Notes under the pieces: generated by a model
Databases searched by the model: none
What the model saw: the letters and a program-made list of their open reading frames with translations, nothing else
Told to the model about the DNA's origin: nothing
Assembly (NCBI GenBank): GCA_050181295.1
Contig: JBFXDI010000001.1
Span: 1 to 64,000, forward strand
Direction of reading: 5' to 3'
Origin: JBFXDI01 sp050181295
Lineage (GTDB): Bacteria; Pseudomonadota; Alphaproteobacteria; Rhizobiales; Aestuariivirgaceae
DNA length: 64,000 bases
Part shown: one piece after another, positions 45,152-53,726 of the stretch
Position numbering within the stretch: position 1 is the first letter of the stretch
How the letters are laid out: the number at the start of each line of letters is the position of its first letter
Translations under genes and position numbers: made by a program

Positions 45152-46738
45152 ATGAAAGATGTGCCCTCCGGACAGCCCCGTCGTATCCTCTGCGTGTTTC
45201 CGCGCTACGCCCCTTCTTTCGGCACTTTCCAGCATTCCTACCCCCTGACAGACGGCGTCATGGCCTTCATGCCGCCGCAGGGGCTGCTCGTCATCGCGGC
45301 CTATATCCCGGCCGACTGGGAAGTCCGCTTCATCGACGAGAACATGACGGAAGCCACTGATGAGGATTTCCGCTGGGCCGATGCGGTTTTCGTGAGCGGC
45401 ATGCATGTGCAGCGGCGCGAGATCAACGGCATCTGCCGCCGCGCCCATGCGGCGGGACGGGTCGCGGTGCTCGGCGGATCGTCCGTCTCCGCCTGTCCCG
45501 ACTACTATCCCGATTTCGACTACCTGCATGTGGGCGAGCTCGGCGACGCGACCGACACGCTCATCGAAGCACTACGGCGCGACTGCTCGCGCCCGCCGGA
45601 ACAGGTGAGATTCACGACCGGCGACCGGCGGCCCCTGACGGAGTTTCCTCTCCCCGCCTATGAGCTCCTGCCGCTCCAGCGCTATTTCCTGGGCAGCATC
45701 CAGTTCTCCTCCGGCTGCCCCTATCAGTGCGAATTCTGCGATATCCCGGCGCTCTACGGCCGCAATCCGCGGCTCAAGAATCCCGAGCAGGTGCTGGCGG
45801 AGCTCGACAAGATGGTCGACTGCGGCCTTTCGGGCGCGGTCTATTTCGTAGACGACAACCTCATCGCCAACCGCAAGGCGCTGCGCGATCTCCTGCCGCA
45901 TATCGTCGACTGGCAGAAGCGGCGCGGCTACCCCGTGCAGTTCGCCTGCGAGGCCACCCTCAACATCGCCAAGCGTCCGGAGATCCTCGAGCTCATGCGC
46001 GAGGCCTACTTCCTGACCGTGTTCTGCGGCATCGAGACGCCCGAGCCCGAGGCCTTGAAGGCCATGGCCAAGGAACACAACATGATGATCCCCATCATGG
46101 AAGGGGTGGAGACGCTGAACCGGTACGGCATGGAGGTCGTGTCGGGCATCATCCTCGGCCTCGACACGGATCGCGCCGACAGCGGCAAGCGGCTGCTCGA
46201 CTTCATCGCGGCTTCGAAAATTCCGCTCCTCACCATCAACCTGCTGCAGGCGCTGCCGCGCACGCCGTTATGGGACCGCCTGGAGCGCGAGGGCCGGCTC
46301 GTCGACGACGACGGCCGCGAGTCGAACGTCGATTTCCGTCTGCCGTACGATCAGGTCGTCGCCATGTGGCGGGACTGCATGGGCAAGGCCTACACCCCGG
46401 AGGTGCTCTACGAGCGATACCGGCACCAGGTCAGGGCCACCTACGCCAACCGCCTGCGGCCGAAGTTCGGGCCGGAGCGCCGCTCCTGGGGAAATATCCG
46501 GCGCGGCCTCACCATGATCGCCCGCATCGTCTGGCACGTGGGCATCAAGGCCGACTATCGGCGCGAGTTCTGGCGCTTTGCCCGCGAGCGCCTTCGGGAG
46601 GGTGATATCGAGACGTTGATCGCGGTGGCGCTCGTCGCGCATCACCTGATCGTCTTCGCGCGCGAAGCCTCCCAGGGGCGCCAGAACGCGTCTCACTATT
46701 CCGCCAAGCTTCGCGAGCCGGCGCTGGCTTCCCGCTGA
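45152..46738 (+). CDS. B12-binding radical SAM protein (HpnR-like possible)
   Basis: 528 residues. A cobalamin-binding-like N-terminal domain (about 10-140: PRYAPSFG, then GLLVIAAYIPADWEVRFIDENM, VAVLGGSSVS, DYLHVGELGD). The radical SAM core contains CPYQCEFC (Cys189, 193, 196) and then GAVYFVDDNLIANRKAL. The C-terminal part (about 390-528) resembles DUF4070. Hopanoid C-3 methylase HpnR has this layout, and hopanoids are common in such bacteria, but related proteins have other or unknown substrates. Starts 84 bases after ppc. Confidence 0.7.
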   Translation: MKDVPSGQPRRILCVFPRYAPSFGTFQHSYPLTDGVMAFMPPQGLLVIAAYIPADWEVRFIDENMTEATDEDFRWADAVFVSGMHVQRREINGICRRAHAAGRVAVLGGSSVSACPDYYPDFDYLHVGELGDATDTLIEALRRDCSRPPEQVRFTTGDRRPLTEFPLPAYELLPLQRYFLGSIQFSSGCPYQCEFCDIPALYGRNPRLKNPEQVLAELDKMVDCGLSGAVYFVDDNLIANRKALRDLLPHIVDWQKRRGYPVQFACEATLNIAKRPEILELMREAYFLTVFCGIETPEPEALKAMAKEHNMMIPIMEGVETLNRYGMEVVSGIILGLDTDRADSGKRLLDFIAASKIPLLTINLLQALPRTPLWDRLEREGRLVDDDGRESNVDFRLPYDQVVAMWRDCMGKAYTPEVLYERYRHQVRATYANRLRPKFGPERRSWGNIRRGLTMIARIVWHVGIKADYRREFWRFARERLREGDIETLIAVALVAHHLIVFAREASQGRQNASHYSAKLREPALASR

Positions 46739-46746
46739 TCGGAAAA

Positions 46747-46780
46747 GAAAAAGGGCCTTCCGAAAGGAAGGCCCTTTTTT
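46747..46780. terminator. Bidirectional Rho-independent terminator
   Basis: GGGCCTTCC/GGAAGGCCC, 9 bp with a GAAA tetraloop, TTTTTT to the right and AAAAA to the left. It sits between the convergent radical SAM gene and the small membrane-protein gene, serving both. Confidence 0.93.
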
Positions 46781-46787
46781 GCTGTTA

Positions 46788-47027
46788 TCAGGGAACCGGC
46801 GTCGGCTGCGCGGGAGCCGGGCTCGGCTGTTCGGTGGCCGGCGGAGGTGTCGGCTGTTCCGTGGCAGCGGGCGGTGTCGGCTGTTCAGCGGCTGGCGGAG
46901 TGGTGGTGGTCGTCTCCGTGGCTGTTCTCTGGCCAAACAGGCCGCCCCAGTATGCAAGGCCCAGAATGACGATCACCGCGACGGCGATCCAGATGATGGT
47001 GTTGTTGCGACCTGTCGGCGTAGCCAT
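46788..47027 (-). CDS. Small single-pass membrane protein with Pro-rich tail
   Basis: 79 residues from ATG 47027, preceded by AAGGAGGAGG. One membrane helix (about 10-28, TIIWIAVAVIVILGLAYWGGLFG), then a Thr-run and a repetitive tail of TEQPTPPxA units. This tail probably lies in the periplasm. The open frame to 47432 is antisense to the oxidoreductase gene and is not used. No family is recognised. Confidence 0.75.
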   Translation of the reverse strand: MATPTGRNNTIIWIAVAVIVILGLAYWGGLFGQRTATETTTTTPPAAEQPTPPAATEQPTPPPATEQPSPAPAQPTPVP

Positions 47028-47194
47028 GGTTACCTCCTCCTTTTGGCCCCGAAACTTCCAAAGGAACTGCCCAATTAGGCGACAACAATGGCAGGACGAT
47101 GATGAAGTCGAAAGCTGTGGAAAATTATCCTCGCTTGCCCTTGCCGAGACGAATTCAATCTTTTCAATTGCTTGAACAGATTTAGCCCGCGCTC

Positions 47195-48526
47195 TCACAC
47201 CCCGGTCATGGGCACGAGCCGCGTGCCGTCGATGAAGCGCGAGTAGCGGAAGGGCTCGGGATCGACGATCGGTGTCCTGCCCATCACGATGTCCGCCATG
47301 AGCCGGCCGGCGCCCGGCCCGAGGCCGAAGCCGTGGCCGGAAAAGCCGGTGGCCAGGAAGAAGCCCGGAAGCCTGTCGACCGGCGAGATGACCGGAACGG
47401 CGTCCGGCGTGGCGTCGATCAGACCTGCCCACCGCTCGGCGATCCTCACGCCCTGGAAAACGGGATAGGTGGCTTTGAGGCTTTCGAAGGCCTCGTCCAG
47501 GATCCAGTCCACCGGCTCCGGGTCGAGCACGCGCACCTGCTCGAAGGGCGAGGCTTCGTCGAGCTTCCAGCGGCGGGCGAGCCGCGCCTCGTCGAAGAAA
47601 CGCCTCCCGAACCTGAGCTTGAGACCGTCCCAGTCGAGCTTCAGCGCCGGCAGGAAGGCGCCGAACAGGCGGAATGAGTCCGGCACGATGTCGGCCACCG
47701 AATAGTGGCGGTGGGACACCGTGTAGCCGCCGTCATAGCGCTTGCGGAACGTGAACTTGAGCGTGGCGGTCGAGCTTTCGAGCGGTGTTTCCACGGGCTC
47801 GGTGCGCTGGACGGAGTTCACCACCGCAAGCTGCGGCAGATGGATGTCGAGATTGCCGCAGAAGCGCCGGCTCCAGGCGCCTCCCGCCAGCACCACGCTG
47901 TCGCAGGCGATGGGCCCCTTCTCGGTGACGACGCCCGACACCCGGCCTGCCGCCGTCTCGATCCCGCGCACGGCGCAGCGGGTGAACACCTTTGCGCCCT
48001 TGGCGCGCGCCGCCCGCGCGATGGCGGGCGCCGCCTTGACGGGCTCCGCGCGTCCGTCGGAGTGCGTGTAGAGCGCGCCCTTCCATTTCACCGTGGCGCC
48101 GGGAAGCAACCGGTCCGCCTCCTCGCCGCTGATCATGCGGGAGTCGAGCTGGTAGGGGCGCGCATGGGTCTCGAGCCAGTCGATCTTGGCGGCGATGTCG
48201 CCGTCCGTGGCGGAGAGATAGAGGATGCCGCACTGCCTGAAGCCGGTTTCCGCGCCCACCCTCTCGTTCATGCGTCGCCAGAGCTTCAGCGATTCGATGA
48301 TGAGCGGGATTTCGCGCGGGTCGCGCCCCATCTGTCGGCACCAGCCCCAGTTGCGGCTCGACTGCTCTGCGCCGATCTCGCCCTTCTCGCAAAGCACCAC
48401 GTCGATGCCGCGTTCGGCGAGTTCGAGCGCGGTCGACACGCCGGCTATACCTCCGCCGACGATGACGATGCCGGCACGCTTCGGAAGCTGCTCGTCGCTG
48501 GGTACGGGATCGGGCCGGGGAGCCAT
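47195..48526 (-). CDS. FAD-dependent amine oxidoreductase (DAO family)
   Basis: 443 residues. FAD-binding GGGIAGVSTALELAERGIDVVLCEKG (about 24-49), GAEQSSRNWGWCRQMGRD, and the C-terminal GFSGHGFGLGPGAGRLMADIVMG. This layout fits the glycine/sarcosine/gamma-glutamylputrescine oxidase group. A complete polyamine-type ABC system follows at 50557-55016, so an amine or N-methyl amino acid substrate is likely but unproven. Confidence 0.85.
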   Translation of the reverse strand: MAPRPDPVPSDEQLPKRAGIVIVGGGIAGVSTALELAERGIDVVLCEKGEIGAEQSSRNWGWCRQMGRDPREIPLIIESLKLWRRMNERVGAETGFRQCGILYLSATDGDIAAKIDWLETHARPYQLDSRMISGEEADRLLPGATVKWKGALYTHSDGRAEPVKAAPAIARAARAKGAKVFTRCAVRGIETAAGRVSGVVTEKGPIACDSVVLAGGAWSRRFCGNLDIHLPQLAVVNSVQRTEPVETPLESSTATLKFTFRKRYDGGYTVSHRHYSVADIVPDSFRLFGAFLPALKLDWDGLKLRFGRRFFDEARLARRWKLDEASPFEQVRVLDPEPVDWILDEAFESLKATYPVFQGVRIAERWAGLIDATPDAVPVISPVDRLPGFFLATGFSGHGFGLGPGAGRLMADIVMGRTPIVDPEPFRYSRFIDGTRLVPMTGV

Positions 48527-48540
48527 GGGAACTCTGCTGG

Positions 48541-49548
48541 TCAGTCCAGGGGAGCGACCTTATAGCCCGCCTTTCGGAGAAGCTCCACGAGTCCTTCCGG
48601 ACCTGGAAGATGGGCCGCGCCGACCGCGATCACCACGCCTCCAGCCCTGAGAAGCGGCTGCGCGCGCTCGGCCATCACGTGGTTGCGCTTCACGATCAGG
48701 GTCTCCGCGAAATGGCGGACAACCTCGGCGAGCTGCGGGCGGCCGTTCTGCGCCCTCTCCATGAGCGGAAAGATGAGGCCGATCTGACGCCGGAGATAGA
48801 GCTGGATGAGCGTTTCCTGCCGGTCCTCGGCGGTCATCTCCGGATCGAGCAGCGCCTGGAGCTGGGCTGCCTGGCCGTCGAGCGGCATGGCGGCCATGGC
48901 CTCCATCTGCTCGCGGATGTTCTCGAGCGAATGGACTTTCAGGTTCCGGGCGCGGGCTTCCTCGATGATGGTGTCGTCGAGCCGCTTGATGCCGCGCATC
49001 ACCCGGTAGCTCTCGCAGTCGGGCACCGTGAAGGAGGTGGACAGCAGCCAGGGCTGCAGCTTCGCCGTGCGTCCGCCATCCATGCTGACGCCGACCAGCC
49101 TTTCCTTGAGCCGTTGCGTGCCGACCTCGTCGAGCAGGTCCCAGATCTGCTTGCCCTCAGGCAGCATGATGAGATGAGGATTGGCCGCCAGCACGGCGGA
49201 AAGCTCGTTCGGGTCCATGGCGTTCTCGATCTCGACCGCGAGGGCCCGAGCCCCGCCGAGCGCCTCCGCGACGGGCTCGGGGAGCGTCCGCACCCGGTCG
49301 TCGGTCAGGTGAATGGTGCCGAACAGCCAGGACGGCGGCGCGCCGTTCAGGCCTTCGATCCGCCACAGCAGGTTCTTTCCGTTGGGCACGGCGGCGGCTT
49401 CCCCCTCGGCCGCGGCAAGCTCCTGCGGTCGATCCTTCCGCACCGCATCGAGCAGGGATTTCCCCCGGCAGGCCGGAATGGTCTCGGCCTGCGCGGTGGC
49501 AAGCCAGGCGATAGAGAATGCAGCCAGAACGGCGAGAAGACGCAGCAT
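48541..49548 (-). CDS. TraB/GumN family protein
   Basis: 335 residues, signal peptide about 1-21 (LLAVLAAFSIAWLATAQA). The core GTIHLTDDR (about 76-84) carries the first catalytic-like GxxH motif, and VIAVGAAHLPGPEGLVELLRKAGY at the C-terminus the second. The superfamily includes metal-dependent proteases such as Tiki; bacterial GumN function is not clear. It starts 48 bases before the end of xerC's stop side, same strand. Confidence 0.85.
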   Translation of the reverse strand: MLRLLAVLAAFSIAWLATAQAETIPACRGKSLLDAVRKDRPQELAAAEGEAAAVPNGKNLLWRIEGLNGAPPSWLFGTIHLTDDRVRTLPEPVAEALGGARALAVEIENAMDPNELSAVLAANPHLIMLPEGKQIWDLLDEVGTQRLKERLVGVSMDGGRTAKLQPWLLSTSFTVPDCESYRVMRGIKRLDDTIIEEARARNLKVHSLENIREQMEAMAAMPLDGQAAQLQALLDPEMTAEDRQETLIQLYLRRQIGLIFPLMERAQNGRPQLAEVVRHFAETLIVKRNHVMAERAQPLLRAGGVVIAVGAAHLPGPEGLVELLRKAGYKVAPLD

Positions 49549-49595
49549 GGCGCCTTCTTACTCCGCAACGGACGGGCGTTTCCAGAAATACGAGG

Positions 49596-50513
49596 TCAGG
49601 GGCGCGGATGGGCGCTCCGGTACTGTTCCAGGAGGCGCGCCCGGTCGACTTCCGTATAGAGCTGCGTGGTCGACAGGCTCGCGTGACCGAGCAGCTCCTG
49701 GATCGAGCGGAGATCCGCGCCCGCGGAGAGGAGGTGCGTGGCGAAGCTGTGCCTGAGAGCATGCGGGGTGGCGGTCTCGGGTAGCCCCAGCGCGCCCCGA
49801 AGCCGCTGCATGAGAAGCTGGATGTTGCGCGCATTGAGCCTGCCGCCGCGCACGCCGATGAACAAGGGATCGCGAGGACCGAGCGTCGCCGGGCAGAGCT
49901 TGAGGTAGCGGCGGATCGCCTCGACGGCTGCCGGCAGCACCGGCACAAGCCGCGTCTTGTTGCCCTTGCCGAGCACGGTCAGAACCTCGCCTTCGCGCTC
50001 CGGCGCCTGCCGCCGGTCGAGGTCGAGCGCCTCGGAGATGCGGAGCCCGCAGCCATAGAGGAGCGTCAGCACGGCGAGATCGCGAGCCTCGACCCAGGGC
50101 GCCCGCTCGCCCTCCTCGACGTCCTCTAGCGCGCGCATGGCGGCATCGACGCTCAGGGGCTTCGGCACCGCATGCGGCCGCTTCGGCGCGGCGAGCGCCG
50201 CGAGAGCCGGATTGGAGAGAAATCCCGAGCGCTCGCAATGGCGGAAGAACGACCGGATGGCCGACAACTGACGCGCAAGCGTGCGGCTCCCCGCCCCCTC
50301 GTTGCGCCGCCGCGCCAGGAACGCCCGGAAGTCGGCCGTCCGCAGGGCTTCGAGATCCGCCAGGCGGGGTTCGCCGCCCAGATGGTCCGTCAGGAACGCG
50401 AGGAACTGCCGGAGATCGCGCTCATAGGCATCGAGCGTATGGCGGGAGGAGCGCCGCTCGCCCGTGAGATGAGCGAGCCACCCGGCCAGAGCGCTGGTGA
50501 CGGTTTCGGCCAT
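49596..50513 (-). CDS. xerC: Tyrosine recombinase XerC
   Basis: 305 residues. The catalytic set is complete: Arg158 (GLRISE), Lys183, His251/Arg254 (HALRHSFATHLL), His277 (LLGHASL) and Tyr286. With XerD it resolves chromosome dimers at dif. The location among housekeeping genes and the SAM-like N-terminal domain fit XerC, not a mobile-element integrase. Confidence 0.9.
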   Translation of the reverse strand: MAETVTSALAGWLAHLTGERRSSRHTLDAYERDLRQFLAFLTDHLGGEPRLADLEALRTADFRAFLARRRNEGAGSRTLARQLSAIRSFFRHCERSGFLSNPALAALAAPKRPHAVPKPLSVDAAMRALEDVEEGERAPWVEARDLAVLTLLYGCGLRISEALDLDRRQAPEREGEVLTVLGKGNKTRLVPVLPAAVEAIRRYLKLCPATLGPRDPLFIGVRGGRLNARNIQLLMQRLRGALGLPETATPHALRHSFATHLLSAGADLRSIQELLGHASLSTTQLYTEVDRARLLEQYRSAHPRP

Positions 50514-50556
50514 GGGCGGAGGCTAGGCCCGCCACGTTAGCAATCGCTGAACGGCG

Positions 50557-51708
50557 TTAAGACGCCGCGGCATAGGGCTGCGCTCCCTCGCCGCCGCCGC
50601 GGTCGGGTTCGAGGAGACGCACCTGGGACGGGCTCCAGTGGACGACGATCCCGTCGCCGACGCGCAAGGGGTCGGCGAAGAACGCCGATTCCGCTTCATG
50701 CGCCACGAACTCCTCGCCTGTCGCGCCGCCGACCGTCACCTTCACATAGGTACCCTGATACTCGACGGCTTCGACCGTGCCGCGCACCGCGTTCTCCGGC
50801 AGGTCGCCGGCCTTGTCGCGCGTGCGATGCACCAGGTCACGGCGCACCGCCACATCCACGCGGGCGCCGGTCTCGGGCCGCTGCGCCGGCAGCGGCACCC
50901 GCAGGCGCGAACCTTTGGGCCCGCTCAGGAGGAGGCTCTTCTCCTCAAGGCCGCGCACCGTTCCCGAGAGGACGTTCTGCCCGCCCATGAAGCGCGCCAC
51001 ATAGGGGCTGCGGGGCCTTGCATAAACCTCGTGAGCCGAGGCCGCCTGCTCGATGATGCCCTGGTTCATCACCACGACGATATCCGCGAGCGCGATCGCC
51101 TCGGGCTGCGTGTGGGTGACGTGGATGAAGGTGATGCCGAGGTCGGACTGAAGGCGGCGGAGCTCCGAGCGCATCCGCAAGCGGAGGAACTCGTCCAGCG
51201 CCGAGAGGGGTTCGTCCAGAAGCAGCACACGGGGGTTGGTGATGAGGGCGCGGGCGAGCGCCACGCGCTGCTGCTGGCCGCCCGAAAGCTGGGCGGGCAG
51301 CCGGTCGGCCAGCGCCTGCATGCGCACGAGCGCCAGCATGCGATCGACCTCCGCGTAGCGCTCGGACCTGCCCACGCCACGCATTTTCAGGTTGAAGGCG
51401 ATGTTGTCGCGCACCGTGAGATGCGGAAAGAGCGCGTAGGATTGGAACATCATGGCCGTGCCGCGCTTGACCGGCGGCAGGCCGACGACGCTCTGGCCGC
51501 CGATCTTCACGTCGCCCGAGGTCGGCGCCTCGTGGCCCGCGATCATGCGCAGGATCGTGGTCTTGCCGCATCCAGACGGTCCCAGCAGGCAGCAATAGGA
51601 ACCGTGCGGGATGGTGAGGCTGACATCGCTGACGGCAAGCGTCGGCCCGAACCGCTTCGTCACGTGTTCGAGGTCGATCCGGCCGGTGCCGTCCTTGGAC
51701 TGCGTCAT
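50557..51708 (-). CDS. Polyamine-type ABC transporter ATPase (PotA-like), system B
   Basis: 383 residues. Walker A GPSGCGKT (43-50), LSGGQ (141-145), Walker [13 protein letters not shown], and a C-terminal TOBE domain (about 280-365). The last nine residues [15 protein letters not shown] tail is encoded by a copy of a short dispersed repeat (see findings). ATG 51708 overlaps the permease stop at 51705. Confidence 0.9.
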   Translation of the reverse strand: MTQSKDGTGRIDLEHVTKRFGPTLAVSDVSLTIPHGSYCCLLGPSGCGKTTILRMIAGHEAPTSGDVKIGGQSVVGLPPVKRGTAMMFQSYALFPHLTVRDNIAFNLKMRGVGRSERYAEVDRMLALVRMQALADRLPAQLSGGQQQRVALARALITNPRVLLLDEPLSALDEFLRLRMRSELRRLQSDLGITFIHVTHTQPEAIALADIVVVMNQGIIEQAASAHEVYARPRSPYVARFMGGQNVLSGTVRGLEEKSLLLSGPKGSRLRVPLPAQRPETGARVDVAVRRDLVHRTRDKAGDLPENAVRGTVEAVEYQGTYVKVTVGGATGEEFVAHEAESAFFADPLRVGDGIVVHWSPSQVRLLEPDRGGGEGAQPYAAAS

Positions 51709-52556
51709 GGATGGCCCGCCTCCTTGCTGGAGGAAATGCGCGACCGGCGGCGCTGGATCAGCGCCATGGAGGTCAGCGCCAGCGCGATGACCGCGAAGGA
51801 GAAGGCCGTGGTGACGGTGCCGAGCGCGAAGAGCGCAGGCGACGTGACCGAGGTCGTCATGGCATAGATCTCGAGCGGCAGCGTGTTGTGGGCGCCGACG
51901 GTAAGGACCGAACGGGCGAACTCGTCATAGGAGAGCGTGAAGCCGAAGAGCGCTACCGCGATGAGGCCTGGCGCGAGGATCGGCAGGAAGACCTGGGTGA
52001 GCGTCTGCCAGCCCGTGGCGCCGAGGTCGCGCGCCGCCTCCTCATAGGCGCGGTTGAAGCGGTTGAAGACCGCGAACATGATGAGGAGGCCGAAGGGCAG
52101 CGTCCAGGTGAGATGCGCGCCGAGCCCGCTCAGCCACCAGCGCGGCGTGAGCCCGGCCACCTGGAAGGCGAGCGCGATGCCGAGCCCCACGAACAGGCCT
52201 GGCATCACGAGGCTCGCGATGGCGACGTAGAAGAGAAGCGTCGAGCCCCGGAAGCGGCGGCGGAAGGCGAGCCCTGCCGACACGGAGATGACGAGTGTCA
52301 GCGCCATGGCCGTAAGCGCCAGCACGATCGAGCGCCAGAAGGAGCCGGAGAAGTCACCGGTCCGCTGCTGGCCGAAGAGCGCGTCGAACCAGACGAGCGA
52401 GACGCCGCGCATGGGGAAGGTCAGCCCTCCCGTCGGACCCTGGAAGGAGAGGATGTAGATGGCCATCATCGGCCCATAGAGGAAGAGCACGAACAGCACG
52501 AAGAAGGCCGTCAGGAACCAGAAGGAGAGCGGGCGCTTCCCGTCGGGTCGGCGCAT
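51705..52556 (-). CDS. ABC transporter permease (PotC-like), system B
   Basis: 283 residues, six membrane helices, EAA loop YEEAARDLGATGWQTLTQVFLPILAPGL. N-terminal first helix LTAFFVLFVLFLYGPMMAIYIL. It pairs with the permease at 52685. Confidence 0.92.
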   Translation of the reverse strand: MRRPDGKRPLSFWFLTAFFVLFVLFLYGPMMAIYILSFQGPTGGLTFPMRGVSLVWFDALFGQQRTGDFSGSFWRSIVLALTAMALTLVISVSAGLAFRRRFRGSTLLFYVAIASLVMPGLFVGLGIALAFQVAGLTPRWWLSGLGAHLTWTLPFGLLIMFAVFNRFNRAYEEAARDLGATGWQTLTQVFLPILAPGLIAVALFGFTLSYDEFARSVLTVGAHNTLPLEIYAMTTSVTSPALFALGTVTTAFSFAVIALALTSMALIQRRRSRISSSKEAGHP

Positions 52557-52574
52557 CGCCTACTCCTCCCTCTC

Positions 52575-52662
52575 GTCATTGCCGGGCTTGACCCGGCAAT
52601 CGAGCCCCAGGGATCGTCCGCCGCAGACGGCTCTGGATGCCCGGCTCAAGGCCGGGCATGAC
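52575..52662. repeat. Dispersed intergenic repeat, second copy
   Basis: GTCATTGCCGGGCTTGACCCGGCAAT at the left and GGATGCCCGG...GCCGGGCATGAC at the right form two hairpins, with GTCAT/ATGAC ends. The same modules make up 42161-42259. It lies between the two permease genes of system B. Confidence 0.7.
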
Positions 52663-52684
52663 GACAGCACGGAAGAGCCTTCCT

Positions 52685-53536
52685 TCACGCTGCAAGTTCC
52701 TTGCGCACGTCCACGAGCCGGAAGATGCCCGCCACCATGAGCGTGGTGATGACGAGCAGGACGACGGCGCCGGCCGCCGCGCTCGGATACTGGAGCAGGC
52801 CGATCTCGTTCATCATGGCCGAGACGACCGATCCCGACTGTCCGCCGCTCATGATCCGCACCACGAAGAAGTCGCCCATGACCAGCGCGATGACGAAGAT
52901 GGAGCCGAGCGCGATGCCGGTCTTCGACAGTGGCAGCACCACCTCTGAGACCACCTGCCAGGGCCTGGCGCCGCCGTCGACCGCCGCCTCGATCAGCGCC
53001 GGGTCGATGCGCGCCATCGAGTTGAAGATCGGCACGATCATGAACAGCGTGAAGAGATGCACATAGGCGAGGATGACGGCGAAGTCGGAGAAGAGCAGGA
53101 AGTCGAGCGGCCCCTCCGTCACGCCTGCCGCCATCAGCGACTGGTTGAAGAGGCCGTTTCTGCCGAGGAACGGGATCCAGGAGATCATGCGGATCACGTT
53201 CGAGGTCCAGAACGGCACGGTGCAGAGGAGGAAGAGGCCGATCTGCCAGATGAGCGAGCGGACGTGGAAGACGAGATAGTAGGAGACGGTGAAGCCGATG
53301 AGGAGCGTGATCGCCCAGGTCACGGCCGCGTAGGTCAGGGTTTTCAGATAGAGATTGTGGGTGACCGAGGACGAGAGCAGCCAGGCGTAGTTGTCGAGCG
53401 TGAAGTCCGGAATGAGCGAGAAGGAATCATAGCTCCAGAAGCTCACGATGACGATCATTGCCACCGGCACGACGAGAAAGGCCAGGAGCACCAGCGCCAG
53501 CGGCGCCGCCTGCAGCCAGGGCGTCAGGCGAGACAT
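52685..53536 (-). CDS. ABC transporter permease (PotB-like), system B
   Basis: 283 residues, six membrane helices, EAA-type loop IEAAVDGGARPWQVVSEVVLPLSKTGI. WIPFLGRNGLFNQSL is typical of PotB. ATG 53536. Confidence 0.92.
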   Translation of the reverse strand: MSRLTPWLQAAPLALVLLAFLVVPVAMIVIVSFWSYDSFSLIPDFTLDNYAWLLSSSVTHNLYLKTLTYAAVTWAITLLIGFTVSYYLVFHVRSLIWQIGLFLLCTVPFWTSNVIRMISWIPFLGRNGLFNQSLMAAGVTEGPLDFLLFSDFAVILAYVHLFTLFMIVPIFNSMARIDPALIEAAVDGGARPWQVVSEVVLPLSKTGIALGSIFVIALVMGDFFVVRIMSGGQSGSVVSAMMNEIGLLQYPSAAAGAVVLLVITTLMVAGIFRLVDVRKELAA

Positions 53537-53565
53537 GGGGCGCGGAGAACGAAAGCAATGAAACT

Positions 53566-53675
53566 GCTCCCCTCCCCTTGAGGGGGAGGGGCCGGGGGTG
53601 GGGTGATCTCGGCCCGATAGGTGCCTCTGAACAGCTTCACCCCCACCCTACCCTTCCCCATCGAGAGGGAGGAAG
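53566..53675. repeat. Purine/pyrimidine-rich inverted-repeat element
   Basis: CTCCCCTCCCC...GGGGGAGGGG forms one hairpin, and GGGTGGGGTGA (about 53595-53606) pairs with TTCACCCCCACCC (about 53637-53649) as a second. This is a frequent intergenic element of rhizobial genomes. It lies between the binding-protein and permease genes of system B and may lower downstream expression. Confidence 0.6.
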
Positions 53676-53726
53676 CACGAGCGTCAAGTGCAGCAAGCCA
53701 TGCCGGACAAGGGATTTCCGTCACGC

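Noticed and set aside
49596..50513. Tyrosine recombinase considered as a mobile-element integrase
   Set aside because: It matches XerC in length and motifs, lies among housekeeping genes and has no attachment repeats or phage genes nearby.
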